A stretch of 64,000 nt of DNA from Solen grandis (Eukaryota > Mollusca > Bivalvia > Adapedonta > Solenidae). The translations under genes and the position numbers were made by a program. The DNA lies in contig CM037785.1 in assembly GCA_021229015.1 (NCBI GenBank), positions 37,178,887 through 37,242,886 of the forward strand. Reading direction: 5' to 3'. The stretch's first letter is position 1, and every line of letters begins with the position of its first letter. Positions 12,591 to 25,084 of the stretch are shown piece after piece. Below the pieces are notes generated by a model. The model was not told where the DNA came from. It worked only from the letters and a program-made list of their open reading frames with translations, and ran no database searches.

Positions 12591-13370
12591 TGAATAGTGT
12601 GGGGATCGTTTTTTCCCTATATTCTTCATTCATTCTTCAGAAATTTTACCAAAATAAAATATGTACAATAATATAATGAATTCATAAATGTATCAATCTG
12701 AAAATTTTAAAATAATGTTTGCAAGACAAATATAACACAAGATAGCTGAAGCCAACACAATACGACATCAAAAAGATACTAGACGTCGTTTAAGATACAA
12801 AGTTAATACAAAGAAATTGAATAATCATGCTTAATACTGTAAGATTTAATACATATATCATATATGATATTATCATCAATATATTCTTATGTTCAAAAAT
12901 AAGCTGTAAATCTTTTTTTATTTAAATCTATCTTCAAATTTCAAATACCAATGTTGAATTAATATGGTAAAATCACAAAAAAACATTGCAGGACTCATTT
13001 AAGTATCATATAGCAATTACATGTCCTATTTTTTCTCAAAGTTCATAAAGTAATAATATATTATTTATATTATAAAAATATCAAGACTTTATATAAAGCT
13101 TGGTTTAAGCAAATGAAATGAAAGTCAAATCTTTAAACTGATTGGTCATAATGTTGAGATGATGTCAATGCCTGCGCCAGGTGTTGGCTGCATTTTTGTG
13201 AGCTCTCAAAAACTTGCTTAATTATAGTAAATATATGGTATGCACAAAATTGTAAATTATCAAGATTATGTATAAAAGCATAGTGAATGTATATACGACT
13301 TTTTCATTTGGAATTTTATTGTGGTTTTCTGGAAATTTGCTTTTAAACTCATTAATAAATCAATAGGAAA

Positions 13371-13450
13371 CGCCGACATTTTATTCCAGTGTGTTTTACC
13401 TTTTAAATTTAGTAATGCCGACATTTTTCCCTAGTGTGTTTTACCTTGTT
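13371..13450 (+). repeat. two-copy tandem repeat, about 45 bp
   Basis: GCCGACATTTT, then AGTGTGTTTTACCTT, is present twice, starting at about 13372 and 13417, with small differences. Confidence 0.75.
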
Positions 13451-13640
13451 CGATAATGAGTGAACACTTGTCAAGTATCATACAGTACGATAGTGGTACA
13501 CTACATAATGTCGGCGTGTCTTACACAGCGAAACCTAGCCCGGGGCTGTTAAACAGGCTAAAACAGTATACAGTCACAGTACAGGGGATCTCGTGCTGGA
13601 CGTTCACGAGTATTACGTGTTTGGGATACTAACAATAGAG
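13451..13640 (+). other. GC-richer block before LINE
   Basis: Sequence around 13500-13620 (CTAGCCCGGGGCTG) is less AT-rich than its surroundings and directly precedes the LINE coding remains. It could be LINE 5' untranslated sequence or an unrelated insertion. No ORF1 is visible. Confidence 0.35.
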
Positions 13641-13752
13641 TTAATCTTGAAAACATACGAACATTGCTCAGTTGATTCCCACCACGAATATTTCAAACAA
13701 GTCAGTTACTTCTTTCCACAAGAAGCCTAAGACAGTATCTAGGAATTTAATT

Positions 13753-14639
13753 AGTATAAAATATGAATTGCCTGAATTAACCAAATCACAATTTTATTTC
13801 AGTCTGTTGAATAAATCCAAGATCAGTCAAGAACAAGAATTATTTCACTTTGTGATTTCATACAATCAAATGATTTTGACATTGTTGCTGTTACTGAAAC
13901 NNNNNNNNNNNNNNNNNNNNNNNNNNNNNNNNNNNNNNNNNNNNNNNNNNNNNNNNNNNNNNNNNNNNNNNNNNNNNNNNNNNNNNNNNNNNNNNNNNNN
14001 ATGGCTCGGAAGCAAAATTGACAAATCCTGAATTGCTAAATTGGTTCCCACAGGTTATTGCATCAAACATGTGCCACGTGATGGTAGACGTGGAGGTGCT
14101 CTTATATTCAAATCACCTATTGATATCCATGTGATTTCTTCAAGTGCTGATCATGAGTTTTCTACTTTTGAATATCTAGACTGCAAACTAAAGTTAAATA
14201 ATTACTCAGTACGTTTTGCAGTCATATACAGACCGCCTCCGTCAAAAGCAAATGGTTTTAAGACAAATGAGTTTTTAGAACAAGCTTTCAAGATACGCTA
14301 CTGATGATAAAAGTGTCATTAGTTGGCGACTTAAATTTTCACTACGTCCCAAATAATCGTTACACCTTGCAGTTTAGTAGTACCCTCAAGTCTTGTGGTA
14401 TGAGGCAACACGTAAACCAACCTACACATGTAGGAGGACATACGCTTGATGTAGTAATCACCAGGGATTCAGAAGACATCGTTTCTCAAATTGATGTTTC
14501 CGATCCCGGACTATCAGACTCAACCGGGAAGGTTTCTCGTGATCATTACGCTGTGACATTTACAGCAAAGAGGTTTTTTCTTATAGGTGCTGGCTTAAAT
14601 ATTTCTTTTAGGAAAGTTAATACTATTAATATCTTTTAA
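13753..14639 (+). pseudogene. LINE endonuclease region, broken
   Basis: The AP-type endonuclease nicks target DNA for LINE insertion. Visible pieces are DFDIVAVTET just before the N gap, WLGSKIDKS after it, RRGGALIFKS (about 14075-14110), VIYRPPPSK (about 14223-14250), the catalytic-type GDLNFH (about 14323-14340), HTLDVVITR (about 14443-14469), and SRDHYAV (about 14537-14557) in the place of the conserved SDH motif. Breaks: a frame change upstream of the gap, an in-frame TGA at 14029-14031, a frame change near 14300, and a TAA at 14637-14639. The domain is recognisable but cannot be made as one protein. Confidence 0.85.
13901..14000. other. assembly gap of exactly 100 N
   Basis: A run of exactly 100 N, the usual placeholder for a gap of unknown length. 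It sits inside the LINE endonuclease. The left edge ends GTTACTGAAAC and the right edge starts ATGGCTCGG; joined directly they read TETWLG in frame, the expected motif, so real missing sequence may be near zero. Confidence 0.95.
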
Positions 14640-14640
14640 G

Positions 14641-16783
14641 GAGGACATTGTATCATCTGGTCTACAAAATTCTCAGTCACGGTCTTCAGATGCTGATGTG
14701 TTAGTTAATACATACATAAATGAATTACCTTCTCTCCTAGAAAAACATGCTCCATTACGTACTAAGACTATAGTTTTGAGGCCCGGACGTGACTGGTACA
14801 CAGACGAACTTCACGATGCCAAACACCATCGCCGAAAGCTAGAGCGTAAATGGCGACAGTCAAACCATATAATAGATCATCAGATATACCGTGAACAATG
14901 TGCTCTGGTAAATAAATTGCTAAAACAAGCCAGAATTGCTTATTATACGGACAAAATAAAATCTTCAGGACGAGATCAGAAATGTCTTTTCAAAATAACA
15001 AATCATCTTCTTGGCTTGAAGCGGTTTTACCTTCTACATCATCGAAGGAATTAGCGCAGGACTTTAGTGATTTTTTCATTGACAAAATCAAGGGCATTAG
15101 AAATGATATAAGGGCAGACATCTCAACAACGAGCGTTCCCGAAGCTGTAGAACCATCTCGGCCATGTTTAATTTCTAATCTGACTGCTTTCTCTTCATTG
15201 TCTGAACAGGATATCAAGCAAATAATCGTGAAATCACCAAACAAATCATGTGAACTCGATCCAATACCCACATGGCTGTTGAAATCTTGCATCGATGAAC
15301 TTTCACCGATATTGACTAAAATCATTAACACATTAGAATCAGCGTATGTTCCAAAATTGTTTAAATGTTCACGAATACGACCGCTACTCAAAAAACCCGG
15401 ACTCGACCAAAAATGAACTAAAAAACTATAGACCAGTTTCAAATTTACCATTTGTTTCAAAAGTTTTAGAAAAAGCAGTAGACTTACAACTAGAGCGTCA
15501 TTTATCACTGAATAATCTACATGAACAACATCAATCTGCCTATAGGAAGTTCCATTCTACAGAAACAGCATTAATTAAAGTCCAAAATGACATCATGCAA
15601 TCCTTAGATCAAAATAAAGTCGCCATTCTTGTCCTACTTGACCTCTCAGCTGCGTTTGATACCATCGACCATAGTTTACTCTTGAATCGTTTGAAACATG
15701 ACTTTGAACTGAAGGAAAACCAGTGGATGACGTCTTACTTAGGTGACCGGTACCAAACAGTTTGTATTGACGGCCAGTTGTCAGAAGCAGTTTTGATGAA
15801 TTACAGTGTTCCGCAGGGCTCAGTTTTAGGTCCGAAAAATTACATTATGTATACAAAACCAGTTGGAGCCATCTGCAGAAACCACGGTCTACTTCATTTT
15901 TACGCAGACGATTCTCAACTTTACATAGCTTTCAAACCTACTGGCCAAGTTAATGTTGCAGAAGCTGTTCAGCGTGTCGAGGCCTGCCTGGCAGACAGTT
16001 TCATGGATGCATCAAAACATGTTTAAACTCAACACCAATAAGACTGAAGTAATTCTTTTCTCTTCTAAACACAATGAAAAGCTTGTGGGTGATACTTCAA
16101 TAACCATTGGAGCATCTAAAATACAACCGGCTACTGTTAGAAATCTGGGAGCTTTTTTAGACTCTAGATTAGACTTAGAAGATCACGTTAACTCAGTGTG
16201 TCGATCTTGTTATGCTCAACTTCGCCGAATTAGCCACATCAGACAGTATCTTACCACTGACGCAACAAAATCGCTTGTTAACAGTCTTGTTACATCTCGA
16301 TTAGACTACTGTAATTCTCTGTTATATGGATTACCAAAAAACACTCTCCAAAAGCTACAGACTGTCCAAAACACGGCGGCTAGGATTATTACCAAAAACC
16401 CCACGTTTCAGTCATATAACCCCCATCCTTAAAGAACTGCATTGGTTGCCTGTAGAAGCCAGAATACAGTTTAAGATATTAACTCTTACGTTCAAGGCAC
16501 TACATGGTCAATCACCGGAGTATATTCAATGTTAGAAATTTACAAACCCAGCCGTGTACTTAGATCCCAAGACGTTTCACTGACACTAGTCCAAGCTAGA
16601 ACCAAAACAGCGAAATATGGGGACAGATGCTTTACTCTTAGTGCTCCAAAACTCTGGAACTCGTTACCAGTATTAATACGCCAGTCCAGCGGTTTCGTCT
16701 CATTTAACTCTTTAAAACATACTTCTTTGTTCGATTCTATAGCGACCATTAAAATGGAAATTACTCGATTACTGTACTTTTAA
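14641..16783 (+). pseudogene. LINE reverse transcriptase region, broken
   Basis: This region would copy LINE RNA at the nicked target. Pieces in order: a connector with DWYTDELHDAKHHRRKLERK (about 14791-14850); a pre-RT part with LDPIPTWLLK (about 15258-15288); NYRPVSNLP (about 15424-15450); catalytic box A as AFDTIDH (15652-15672); VPQGSVLGP (15808-15834); catalytic box C as FYADDSQLY (about 15898-15924); the thumb and C-terminal part with LVTSRLDYCNSLLYGLP (about 16287-16337), ELHWLPVEARIQFKI (16433 on) and APKLWNSLP (16643-16669). All three catalytic aspartates are present. Frame changes fall near 14990, 15412, 16010, 16420 and 16530, so there is no single ORF. Length is close to the family norm. 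Confidence 0.92.
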
Positions 16784-17036
16784 TAACTGTGGATTTAAAC
16801 ATTTTAATGTTGGTTTTTTACACGTTTATTATTTAATGATATTTTCCCAATTTGCTTCTTACTTTCATCAGGGAACTTTTACTTTAATACTATTTGATAT
16901 TATGACACTGTTGTTACTTATATTTTAAAACACTCTACGCATGATATTCTTACCTCATTTTAGGTGTATTTAGTTTCAGTGGATGGTTTCATTGCATGTA
17001 TTTTACATCTATTTTCTTTTTTGTGTTTAAAAAGAT

Positions 17037-17109
17037 TGTAAAGCACTTTTGAACGTTTAACATATATGAAAAAAGTGCTATATAAATGTGGTGTAATAAT
17101 AATAATAAT
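17037..17109 (+). repeat. LINE 3' hairpin and (TAA)n end
   Basis: AAAGCACTTTT at 17040-17050 pairs with AAAAGTGCT at 17071-17079, and the element ends in (TAA)n at 17094-17109. A 3' stem-loop plus short tandem tail is typical of L2/CR1 elements and is thought to be the template signal for their reverse transcriptase. Confidence 0.8.
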
Positions 17110-17575
17110 TTCTTTTTGATTATGAATTTTACTTTGTGTGTTCCCACGACAAAAACTGAACATATCTATCTCCTCTTCTTAAACATGCAAAACAAAATAA
17201 TCTAAACAGGGTTTATTTTTCAAACTTGAACCCTGTTCACGGGTATTCAAAATACGGTATCATTTGTGTTCATGCTGTACTAATGAAATGTGTGAAATAA
17301 GTATGACTTGTCTTCCAAACGATTCTTGTTTATTTAAACGTTTAACATTCAGCCTAGAATATTTTGAATTCCTTGAAAACTGACAGCATACAATCTATCA
17401 TAAACTGAAGACTTTGTAAACCTTTTATTATCAATACATTTACAATTCAACAAAATAGTGGTATTTCAGATAAGACAATGTCAAGTTTCTATTAGGCCGT
17501 TTTCTGTGACTTCAAAATTGCCATGAATATGCGATTTTCCCAAGTTAGTAATGTTTATTCTTTAATTTGCACGTT
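17110..17575. other. AT-rich intergenic DNA
   Basis: Nothing supported between the LINE end and the exon-like block. Confidence 0.55.
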
Positions 17576-17581
17576 ATACAC

Positions 17582-17756
17582 CTGCTGGACACAAGTCACT
17601 TGGAATATTTAAGCAGTTTTGCGGAAAAGAATCAAATAATGTCCGTCTTTGTAAAACAGTCACATCTGCACAGTTTGGTGTGTCGCAGCTGCGCAATGTG
17701 TGGCAGAGTGGTGTGTTGTCTGTCTCCTTTGTGATGACTGGCATCTTAACCGACAA
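17582..17756 (-). CDS. probable internal exon, cysteine-containing, unknown
   Basis: On the minus strand TTTTCTGGTTTCAG (AG at 17757-17758) is a strong acceptor, followed by 175 nt open in one frame, and then CAG followed by GTGTAT (GT at 17580-17581) as donor. The block encodes about 58 residues: LSVKMPVITKETDN, then a stretch with six cysteines including LCHTLRSCDTPNC and ending IPSDLCPA. It enters in phase 0 and leaves in phase 1. It is clearly richer in GC than the flanks and has balanced codon use. The same frame runs on to a stop 9 nt past the donor, so an unspliced 60-codon reading is possible. I do not recognise the family. It lies just outside the left end of the large array and on the strand where the array shows exon-like signals. 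Confidence 0.5.
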
Positions 17757-18945
17757 CTGAAACCAGAAAATGTATATACATGTAAATGTATATGTAAGAC
17801 GTGTTACAATTTGTCGTTAGTTAACTAATTGTCGTTTGGAACAAGATACCTAGTATACTAATTGACTGGTGAGGACTGTTTGCGTTTTTACAAGACACAC
17901 TTATTTTAGACATTTGTCGTACTTCTAGCGAGTGTGCGACAGTGACGAATTTGCTTACCAAAGTACCGAGTTTAAAACTACTTGATTGGTTCTATGTCAT
18001 AATCCAGACATGATACCCTCAGAATATCTTAGACTTCCGTACTCATAATCTGAGTACAGATTCTAGAAAAAGGGTGTGTGTAATACATCGTGGCGTTCTA
18101 GTAATATTGAATTGATTTGCATTTTGTCCATTTTGTTCGAATCCAGATATGGTCTGTTGGAATTTACAGTATAACATTTATTATTAAAATACTTTGCCAT
18201 GAACAGTCACATGGGACTAAACTTAACAAAAAGCATTAAATTGGGAGTGTTGGACAAGAGTAAAAAGGTTTTAATGAAGGTATTAAGCAGATGATTATTC
18301 CTTGAGATACATACATTTTCATACATCTAAGATGACCGCCTATTCAATGTTGGTAGGTATGGAGGTATAAAATCTTGACCCTGGTAAATAACCATCTGAA
18401 AAATACATAGATATAAAAAATGGATTGCTTAACCAAATAAATTATAAAATACAGAAAGGCTGAACTACTCACAAAATAAAACCAATGAATTGCACATCTA
18501 AACTGCATCATGCTTGTACAGAGTTATGTTTGGTTGGTTTAACGTCCCCCAACATTATTGGATACATGGAGATAGGATTTCTACTACTACAGAGCTTTTG
18601 AAATTTGATTTTGAGGGTATGACTGAGGAGAATAACCCAATTAAATTATGATCAATATGTACTCAACCAAAAATAAAAAGTATCCATTCCATTAAAAGTG
18701 TGTTTGTATTCTTATAGGTAAATAAAATAGTTAAAACATTTATAAACACAAACATCAAATATTTAAATAAATAATTGCACAAACAAGGGATAGGATTAGA
18801 ACGAAAGCTTTAAACATATGTATATTCCAAGGTTCATATTCAGGTTTTTGTATAAATATATATACCCTGTATTGAAATACTAGTCGCACAAGACTGTATC
18901 AGGTAGAATTCTATGTCATTCCCTTGAATCATTTCAGCTTGCCCA
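17757..18945. other. AT-rich DNA left of the array
   Basis: No gene seen. GGTTGGTTTAACGTCCCCCA at 18533-18552 resembles the 3' domain of mollusc SINEs (compare 60618-60640). AGATTCTAGAAAAAGGGTG near 18059 resembles one edge of the array subunit, so the array may have a degraded start here. Confidence 0.4.
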
Positions 18946-19209
18946 GTAGACGTCCTTCAATTGTCGTCCTCACACTGTATCTAGTAGAAAGATAGTGCTT
19001 CTCTTGATCCCAGCAGATCGTCAAAATGTCCTCCACAGTCCCAAAATACTTGGATAGAAACATTTTAACAAACGGTCTTCCAAAGGCCGGTGTCTACTGT
19101 TATAATGATCTCTACAAAAATGATTTGGATCTTTACAAATAGGGGACAAATTAAACTAGATATGTATATTACTATATAAAGAAAATTTACTTTCTTTGAA
19201 TACCCTTGC

Positions 19210-20230
19210 AATTTAGCAATAGCTTCATATCAGACGGTGGCTAGAAAAGATTGCGGTATTGCACTGCTCAGAGAAAAGCAAGCTATTTTCCTCACAGTAG
19301 GAACTGAATCCATTGCTAATTATTTGAATGTTTTTCATGATTTTTTTTACATTATGGAAAATATAAATGTTTATATGCCAGGCCTACGATGTACTACGGG
19401 AGCATACTTTACATAACCATTTCACAAACCAAACACAGGAGACGTCTCCGTGAAACTACACTAGGATACCGCAAGACCAATTAAAGCTCAATTTAAAATC
19501 ACAACCAATACTGACCAAGACCTGCAGAAACAAAACAGATAACACAGAAACAACAAATCCAACACAGCTACCTAGAGCATCTTCTAAAACCAAAGTTCAT
19601 TATCTGCAACAAAACAGCCCGAAACAAAACAATCTAAAACAAACGTACTACATTGAGAAGAAAACCAAATCACAATCCGATGAGTACATCGTAAGCTTCA
19701 CACATTTCCTAAATCCAAACTTTATCTTAATTCATGCTGGAAAAGAGGCCTTTTTCTCTCTGAGCACTGATCAAACCAGCCATTCATTAATTAATGCAAG
19801 CTTCGCTCTAAACAATGGATTACCATCAGGTATAAAGAATTTGTTTTTCAAGATCTTACAAGTGCTTAATTTGTCTCCGATACTGGTTCGCACAGGAACA
19901 AAGAATGACAATATCTAATTAGTATTAAATGACTGACTATATTTCATATAAAGTCGTTATGCATGGACAAACACCAACTAAAATTACACTACCTTAGTGT
20001 GTTTTTTTTTGAGAAATAGAAAAAATGATACTTTACTTTGCATCTGGTGTCTACAGCTTTCTTCCATACTCACAGTTACAGGTCCTCATTAAATGTGTCA
20101 CATTCAGTCCCCTAAACGACCATTGCCTGAAAATTTTGCAACAATAGATTCACAAAGTTAATGTTTAATGTTAACATGTCACAGAAATATACTTAAGATT
20201 GCACTTAAAAAGGTTTCAAATGCAGAATTA
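19210..20230 (-). repeat. array flank cassette, left copy
   Basis: Homologous to 52255-53230 along most of its length. Shared markers: AGCTATTTTCCTCACAG (right copy GGCTATTTTCTTCGCAG), GCCTACGATGTACTA, AAACACAGGAGACGTCTCC, GAGTACATCGTAAGCTTCAC, and CATACTCACAG with CATTGCCTGA. The first half is also present at 32090-32640. Its open frames are interrupted by stops, so this copy looks decayed. Confidence 0.75.
20074..20126 (-). pseudogene. exon-like block in left cassette, decayed
   Basis: On the minus strand TTTTCAG precedes GCAATGGTCG and the block ends before GTGAGTATG, a consensus-like donor. The counterpart at 53100-53160 has the same acceptor and donor placement. The left copy is 53 nt against 61 nt and has an in-frame TAG in the frame that is open in the right copy, so if it was an exon it has decayed. 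Confidence 0.4.
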
Positions 20231-22559
20231 TTTTATGGTAGGATTGTTATCAACAAAGAGCAAACACTACTATCGGGTTTAAGGAACATTTCAGAATGAT
20301 TCGAAGTAAACCTGGTCAATGTGTTGGTTTTTTCCCTGTTCAGTAGATGGTCAAATACAACCTTAATTAACAGTCTTCATACATGTTTGGCTCTAGATAA
20401 GACCGTCTTTGTAGAACAAGCAGGACTTATAATAAATAGAACATGCATATATGAAATTTGCGGATAAATAATTCAATCGGTTATTTTAAGAGCCATTTTT
20501 TTTAAATTTCGACTTGCATGACAATAACCGCATTTATTTTGCATATAAAAGAATGCAGTCATTTATGTCATATCAATGTTCCGAGAAAAAATATGGAAGA
20601 AACTAAATCGCATGTTGCCAAATGTTTGTATGTAAACGGTGTCAATTTCAAACGCCAGATGGTAGAATGATATACCATGAAGCCCATACTACCATCTAAT
20701 TTTAATGCGTGTTTTTTCCAGTTCTTAACTTCTTTGTTATGAAAGATGAGAAATATATGAGCCTTTCGCCGAAGTGTGTCCAATAGATGGTCCAAATGAC
20801 CGAATCACACGTCTTCAGTGTATCCAGTGCATCTTCCTACAGGTAAGGGTCTAGCTGAGACCGTCTTTATCGTTTCACGAGGACCACTGCTAGAAATAGA
20901 AAATGGGTGTTTAAAAATGGGAAACAGACATGAAGTATATTCTAAATGTTAATTTTTTTTGCATTTGTTTCAGCAAAAAGTCGAACAGTAGCATGGGTAT
21001 ACGTCACAGGACTTTATTGAAATGATCTACGAGTAAATAATATGTCGGTCTTTGCACTATTATTTTATACACAAAAGTGTCAGTGTGCGTATTCCTGCTT
21101 TTATAATTATTTTGCTATATAATGTAATGGAAATGACAATAAATGTAACCTTTTGGTTTAATGTGTCCAAAAGAAGGTTTATATGCCCTAACCAGTCATC
21201 AGCTTCGTATCCAGGACAACCTTTCATTAAAGTTTCTTCCAGGTAAGGGTGTAGTTGGGGAAACAATATCCACTTCTAGAAAAAGAGAATGGAGGTTTCA
21301 AAATAAGGCTAAAAAACGAAGTTTCTGAGTGATGGACAGTATTATGTTAGCGGTTCCTATTTTTAGTTTTTAAAATGCGTGTAAAATAGTATTGAGCATC
21401 ACTAATTTCGAATGACAAAATAGTATGTAAAAAAATCAATACATCAACACCTTAATCATTAATAATTAAGACATTTTAATCAAATATGTTGCTTGATATC
21501 ATGTTAAGTGTTTAAATTGTCCATGTGTGTTCTTGTAAGTTCTTTCCAATGCATGGTGATGAATAAGGAATATAAATAGCGTTTATCTGTACTTTGTCCA
21601 ATACATGGATATAACGTTTTCAATCACCCACTGCAGATACAATGTCCTTCATAACCTCCATAGAAAGTTTACAAATGGGGCCAAAAATGAACGTCGGGAT
21701 TAATTTAAATAATTAGATAAAGAATCATTTCACCTTTTCCCCCTTAATTTAAAAGTTTAGGTCTGAAAATAAAGAGGGTGTACAGCATGAAGTAAACACT
21801 ACCACCGAGTCCTCAGCCCTAGCAACATTTCTATGCTTACACTGACGGATCTTATAATGATGACCATTTCTAGAAACAGAAAAAGGGTCCTAAACATTCA
21901 CAAAAAGAAGTTCGATAGTTACTTATTATCTTTAATAATTAAAAAATGTAATGCTATAATTAGCTGAAAATGAAACAGAAGTATGTATATATAGGAAAGA
22001 GTTCTTCTATTTCTCACCCCCCCCCCTCCTCTCTCTTTCACTATTACACGTTCAATGCTGTTTTCTTTTTTTTGGTTACTATTACTATAACTATTATCAT
22101 TAGTAGTAGTGTAACCATTATTACTATCTGCTAAATACATATACATATTCCCGTCATATACATTTATTTACTTCACCCTTTTGTTAACAATTGTAACATC
22201 TATTGTTTGTTAATTGTAATCTGTACCATCATTTTGTAATTGGCAATACAATTTGTATAAACAAAGTAAATACTATCATGATTGTTATGAAACGTGTGTC
22301 AATGTATGTATTCCGGATAATGAATAATTTTGCTATGCAAGTTAAAAAAAAGGGGGAAAATCAATAATATAGGTGGTGAGTAGGTTTGTGTGCCTTTATG
22401 CAACATTTAAATAAGGTCATGCTAGGTCAGGGTGTACCTAAGGCAACGATGTCCACTTCTAGGCATAGAGAAGAGCGCGCTCCACTTTTCTGAGTGATGG
22501 ACTGTATTATGTTAGCAGTTTGTATTTTTAATTTTTACATAAAATGCGTGTGAAATAGT

Positions 22560-22970
22560 ATTGAGCACGAACACTTGTTAAAAGTTTCAATCTCCTTGCA
22601 TGGAAAACATTAACCTAAACTTTTCCAAGTTTTAAGAGTATCTGACCTTTTAATTAACAAAAACAATCACTTGAAAAGGGACATAACAGTGGTGTAAAAG
22701 TCCAATCACGGGATACTTCAGCGTAATCTTAGATAATTGCCAAAGAGACACCTGTCCTCTTGACATGGGTTTGCGTTCAATAGAACACGCATTACTAGTT
22801 TGCAGTGAATTTGTTTTCGAGGAAAAAAACAACCACGAAAAAAGTCGGAAAAGGGCCAAAATGACTTTTAGGGTTATATGCCGTCTTGAAATGCGTTTCC
22901 TTTTTGAACCTAAACAAAATCCTTGAGTCAGTCTGAGAGTTGTGAATAAATTGTGTGGTGTGATATTAAA
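22560..22970. other. unexplained stretch within the array
   Basis: No array core is visible between about 22560 and 22970, although subunits resume at once at 22975. A 119-codon minus-strand frame (22650-23009) crosses this stretch and runs into array sequence. It has no recognisable domain, so I treat it as a chance frame. The segment may be an insertion of unknown type. Confidence 0.35.
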
Positions 22971-25084
22971 TTCTGACACATTTGTAGCAGTAATCCTCTG
23001 CTTGTCCATGTGCCCTTATTACACATCTACAGCGTACCAGGGAACGTTCACATAACGACTTCTAGAAAGATAAAATAGGAGAAAAATAAGGTTTTAAATG
23101 ATTTTAATTAAACAAATAAGATTTTGCGTTTTTAAATTATTAGCTGAAAGTCTAGCATAAGTATTGGAAAACATTATAGAAAAAACACTATCATCGGGTT
23201 TCAATAAAATGTTATGAAAATCCATTATACACTAAATGATATTTCTGTATTGACAAAGATTGAGAGATTTCTGTTTATTATGAATTATTTTCTAAGCCTA
23301 ATTATAAAAAAACACGTACCTTTACCTTGAGTGTGTCCAATTGTGTGTTCAGGACAACTTTCACATAAGTCTTTCTACACGTCAGGCGCAAGCTGAGGCA
23401 ACATTTATACATAATGACCTTTCCTAAAATAAAAAGTGGATGTTTGAAAATGACTGACAAATTCAAAGTTCGGTGTTAATTTAAATACTATTTAACTAGA
23501 ATTCTCTTAATGTGAATTATACACTCGCATTACGCTTTGGCACTTATTTTCACTTGTGTACTGATTAAATAATAATTTTAATAGTAATCATTTTCAGACC
23601 TAAGTGTGGGGCATTTTATTAAGAACAGTAGAATTTCGTATAATGTGAGTGTAGGATGGGACGTGACGAACGTTATTCCTTTGTACAGTTGTATAAGTTT
23701 TTTTCTACATTAGTAGCTGAAAGCGTGAGAATACTGTATGTTATCATAGAGCAGGCCATACCATTGGGTTGTAATAGAATATGTGCGGGTAATTTGCTAT
23801 GAAATGTGACGAAAATGATAAATATACGTTGTCTTAAGTCATCCTTTTATCAACAGAAGTTTCATGTGCATTTCTTGGTCATCCACTGCGTATCTAAGGC
23901 CATATTTATATATTTCCTCTTACAGGTCACTGTTTAACAGATGCAGATATTGTCGGATACAGATGTCCTAGCAATTGAAAACTTATTCCCCCTTTCATTT
24001 CTAATTAGGAAGAGGGGCTAATTACAAAATTAATGGTTTCCGGTCTTGTGTAAATGGAAAAAGAAAACATTGTAGCCGCGGGGAGAATTTTTTTGTATGG
24101 TTATGATTACAGGGCAGACTGAAGGCATATTAGGGTTAAAGTATGTGTTGTAAAATATTACACACATGTTTAATATAAATAGAGATTAAATTACAAAAAT
24201 GGATACTTTCTTTTTTGACTGAGTATATACTTTTTGTGTAGCAAAATGATGAAATTGATATACATGTATATTCTAGCTCTTACCCTTAGTGTATCGAGAA
24301 GAAAGTAATTGAGCCCTTCTCAGTCATACATTGCGTAGCCAGGACAACCCCCAAACGGGTCAGGGTCTAGTTCTTGCCGTTTTCATCGTGCAACAAGGAG
24401 TTCTAAAAAAGCAGTAGTATATAGAAGTTTGGGAGCAAACGAATTTCGTTATTCTATATCATTAGGTAACGTTTCTAAATCTGATGAAGTACATGTATGT
24501 GTATAGAATAAACATTGCCACGATGTTATAATGAAATTAATATTACCTAGTGAAGAATATGAGAATTTACGAAGCCTTTTTTTTTTACAATGGATTCGAT
24601 TGTACAGGTTTCGATGTTTCCCCGAATCCACTGCGTATCCAGAACAGTCTTCAATTGTATCCTACAGGTCAGGGTTTGGCTTAGGCCGTCTTTTTCGTTT
24701 AAAAATGAATTCCATCAGAATTCCATCAGAATTAGAAAAAAATATGTTAGGAAATGGCTCGTACACGAAGTTCGTGGTTAGAAGGTATAGACCAACATAA
24801 CATTGTTTGAATGAAATGTGCTGCTGTCAGTTCTCCTTTTTCTGTTTACGCTATCAATGTGTTTTCCTATTCATTATGAATTTTGCTATGCCTACTAATG
24901 TAAATGAGAAAAGAACATCGCACATTGTCTTTACCTTACTTTGTCCAGTAGAGGTAGATGTGCATATGCAGGACAGTCGTTCTCCATGTTAAGGTCTAGC
25001 CATCTTCATCATGTAATGATGACCTCTATTAAAAATTGAAATCGGATCATTTGAAAATGAGAGAAAATTAAATGCGGTAAACAT

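Larger units (their letters stand above)
13640..17109 (+). mobile_element. decayed L2/CR1-type non-LTR retrotransposon
   Basis: One LINE copy oriented left to right: apurinic-type endonuclease remains, then a connector, reverse transcriptase, a C-terminal region, an untranslated tail with a stem-loop, and a terminal (TAA)n. The protein pieces are spread over several frames by indels. Family placement rests on the order EN then RT, the RT motifs, the C-terminal block with ELHWLPVEARIQFKI and APKLWNSLP, and the 3' end of a short hairpin plus TAA repeats, all typical of the L2/CR1 group. Target-site duplications were not identified, so the left boundary is approximate. Confidence 0.88.

Noticed and set aside
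14990..15508. 172-codon minus-strand frame, the longest in that area
   Set aside because: It is antisense to the LINE reverse transcriptase, whose motifs are clear on the plus strand.
22650..23009. 119-codon minus-strand frame within the array
   Set aside because: It spans the junction of an unrelated stretch and an array subunit, has no domain, and no other subunit keeps the frame.
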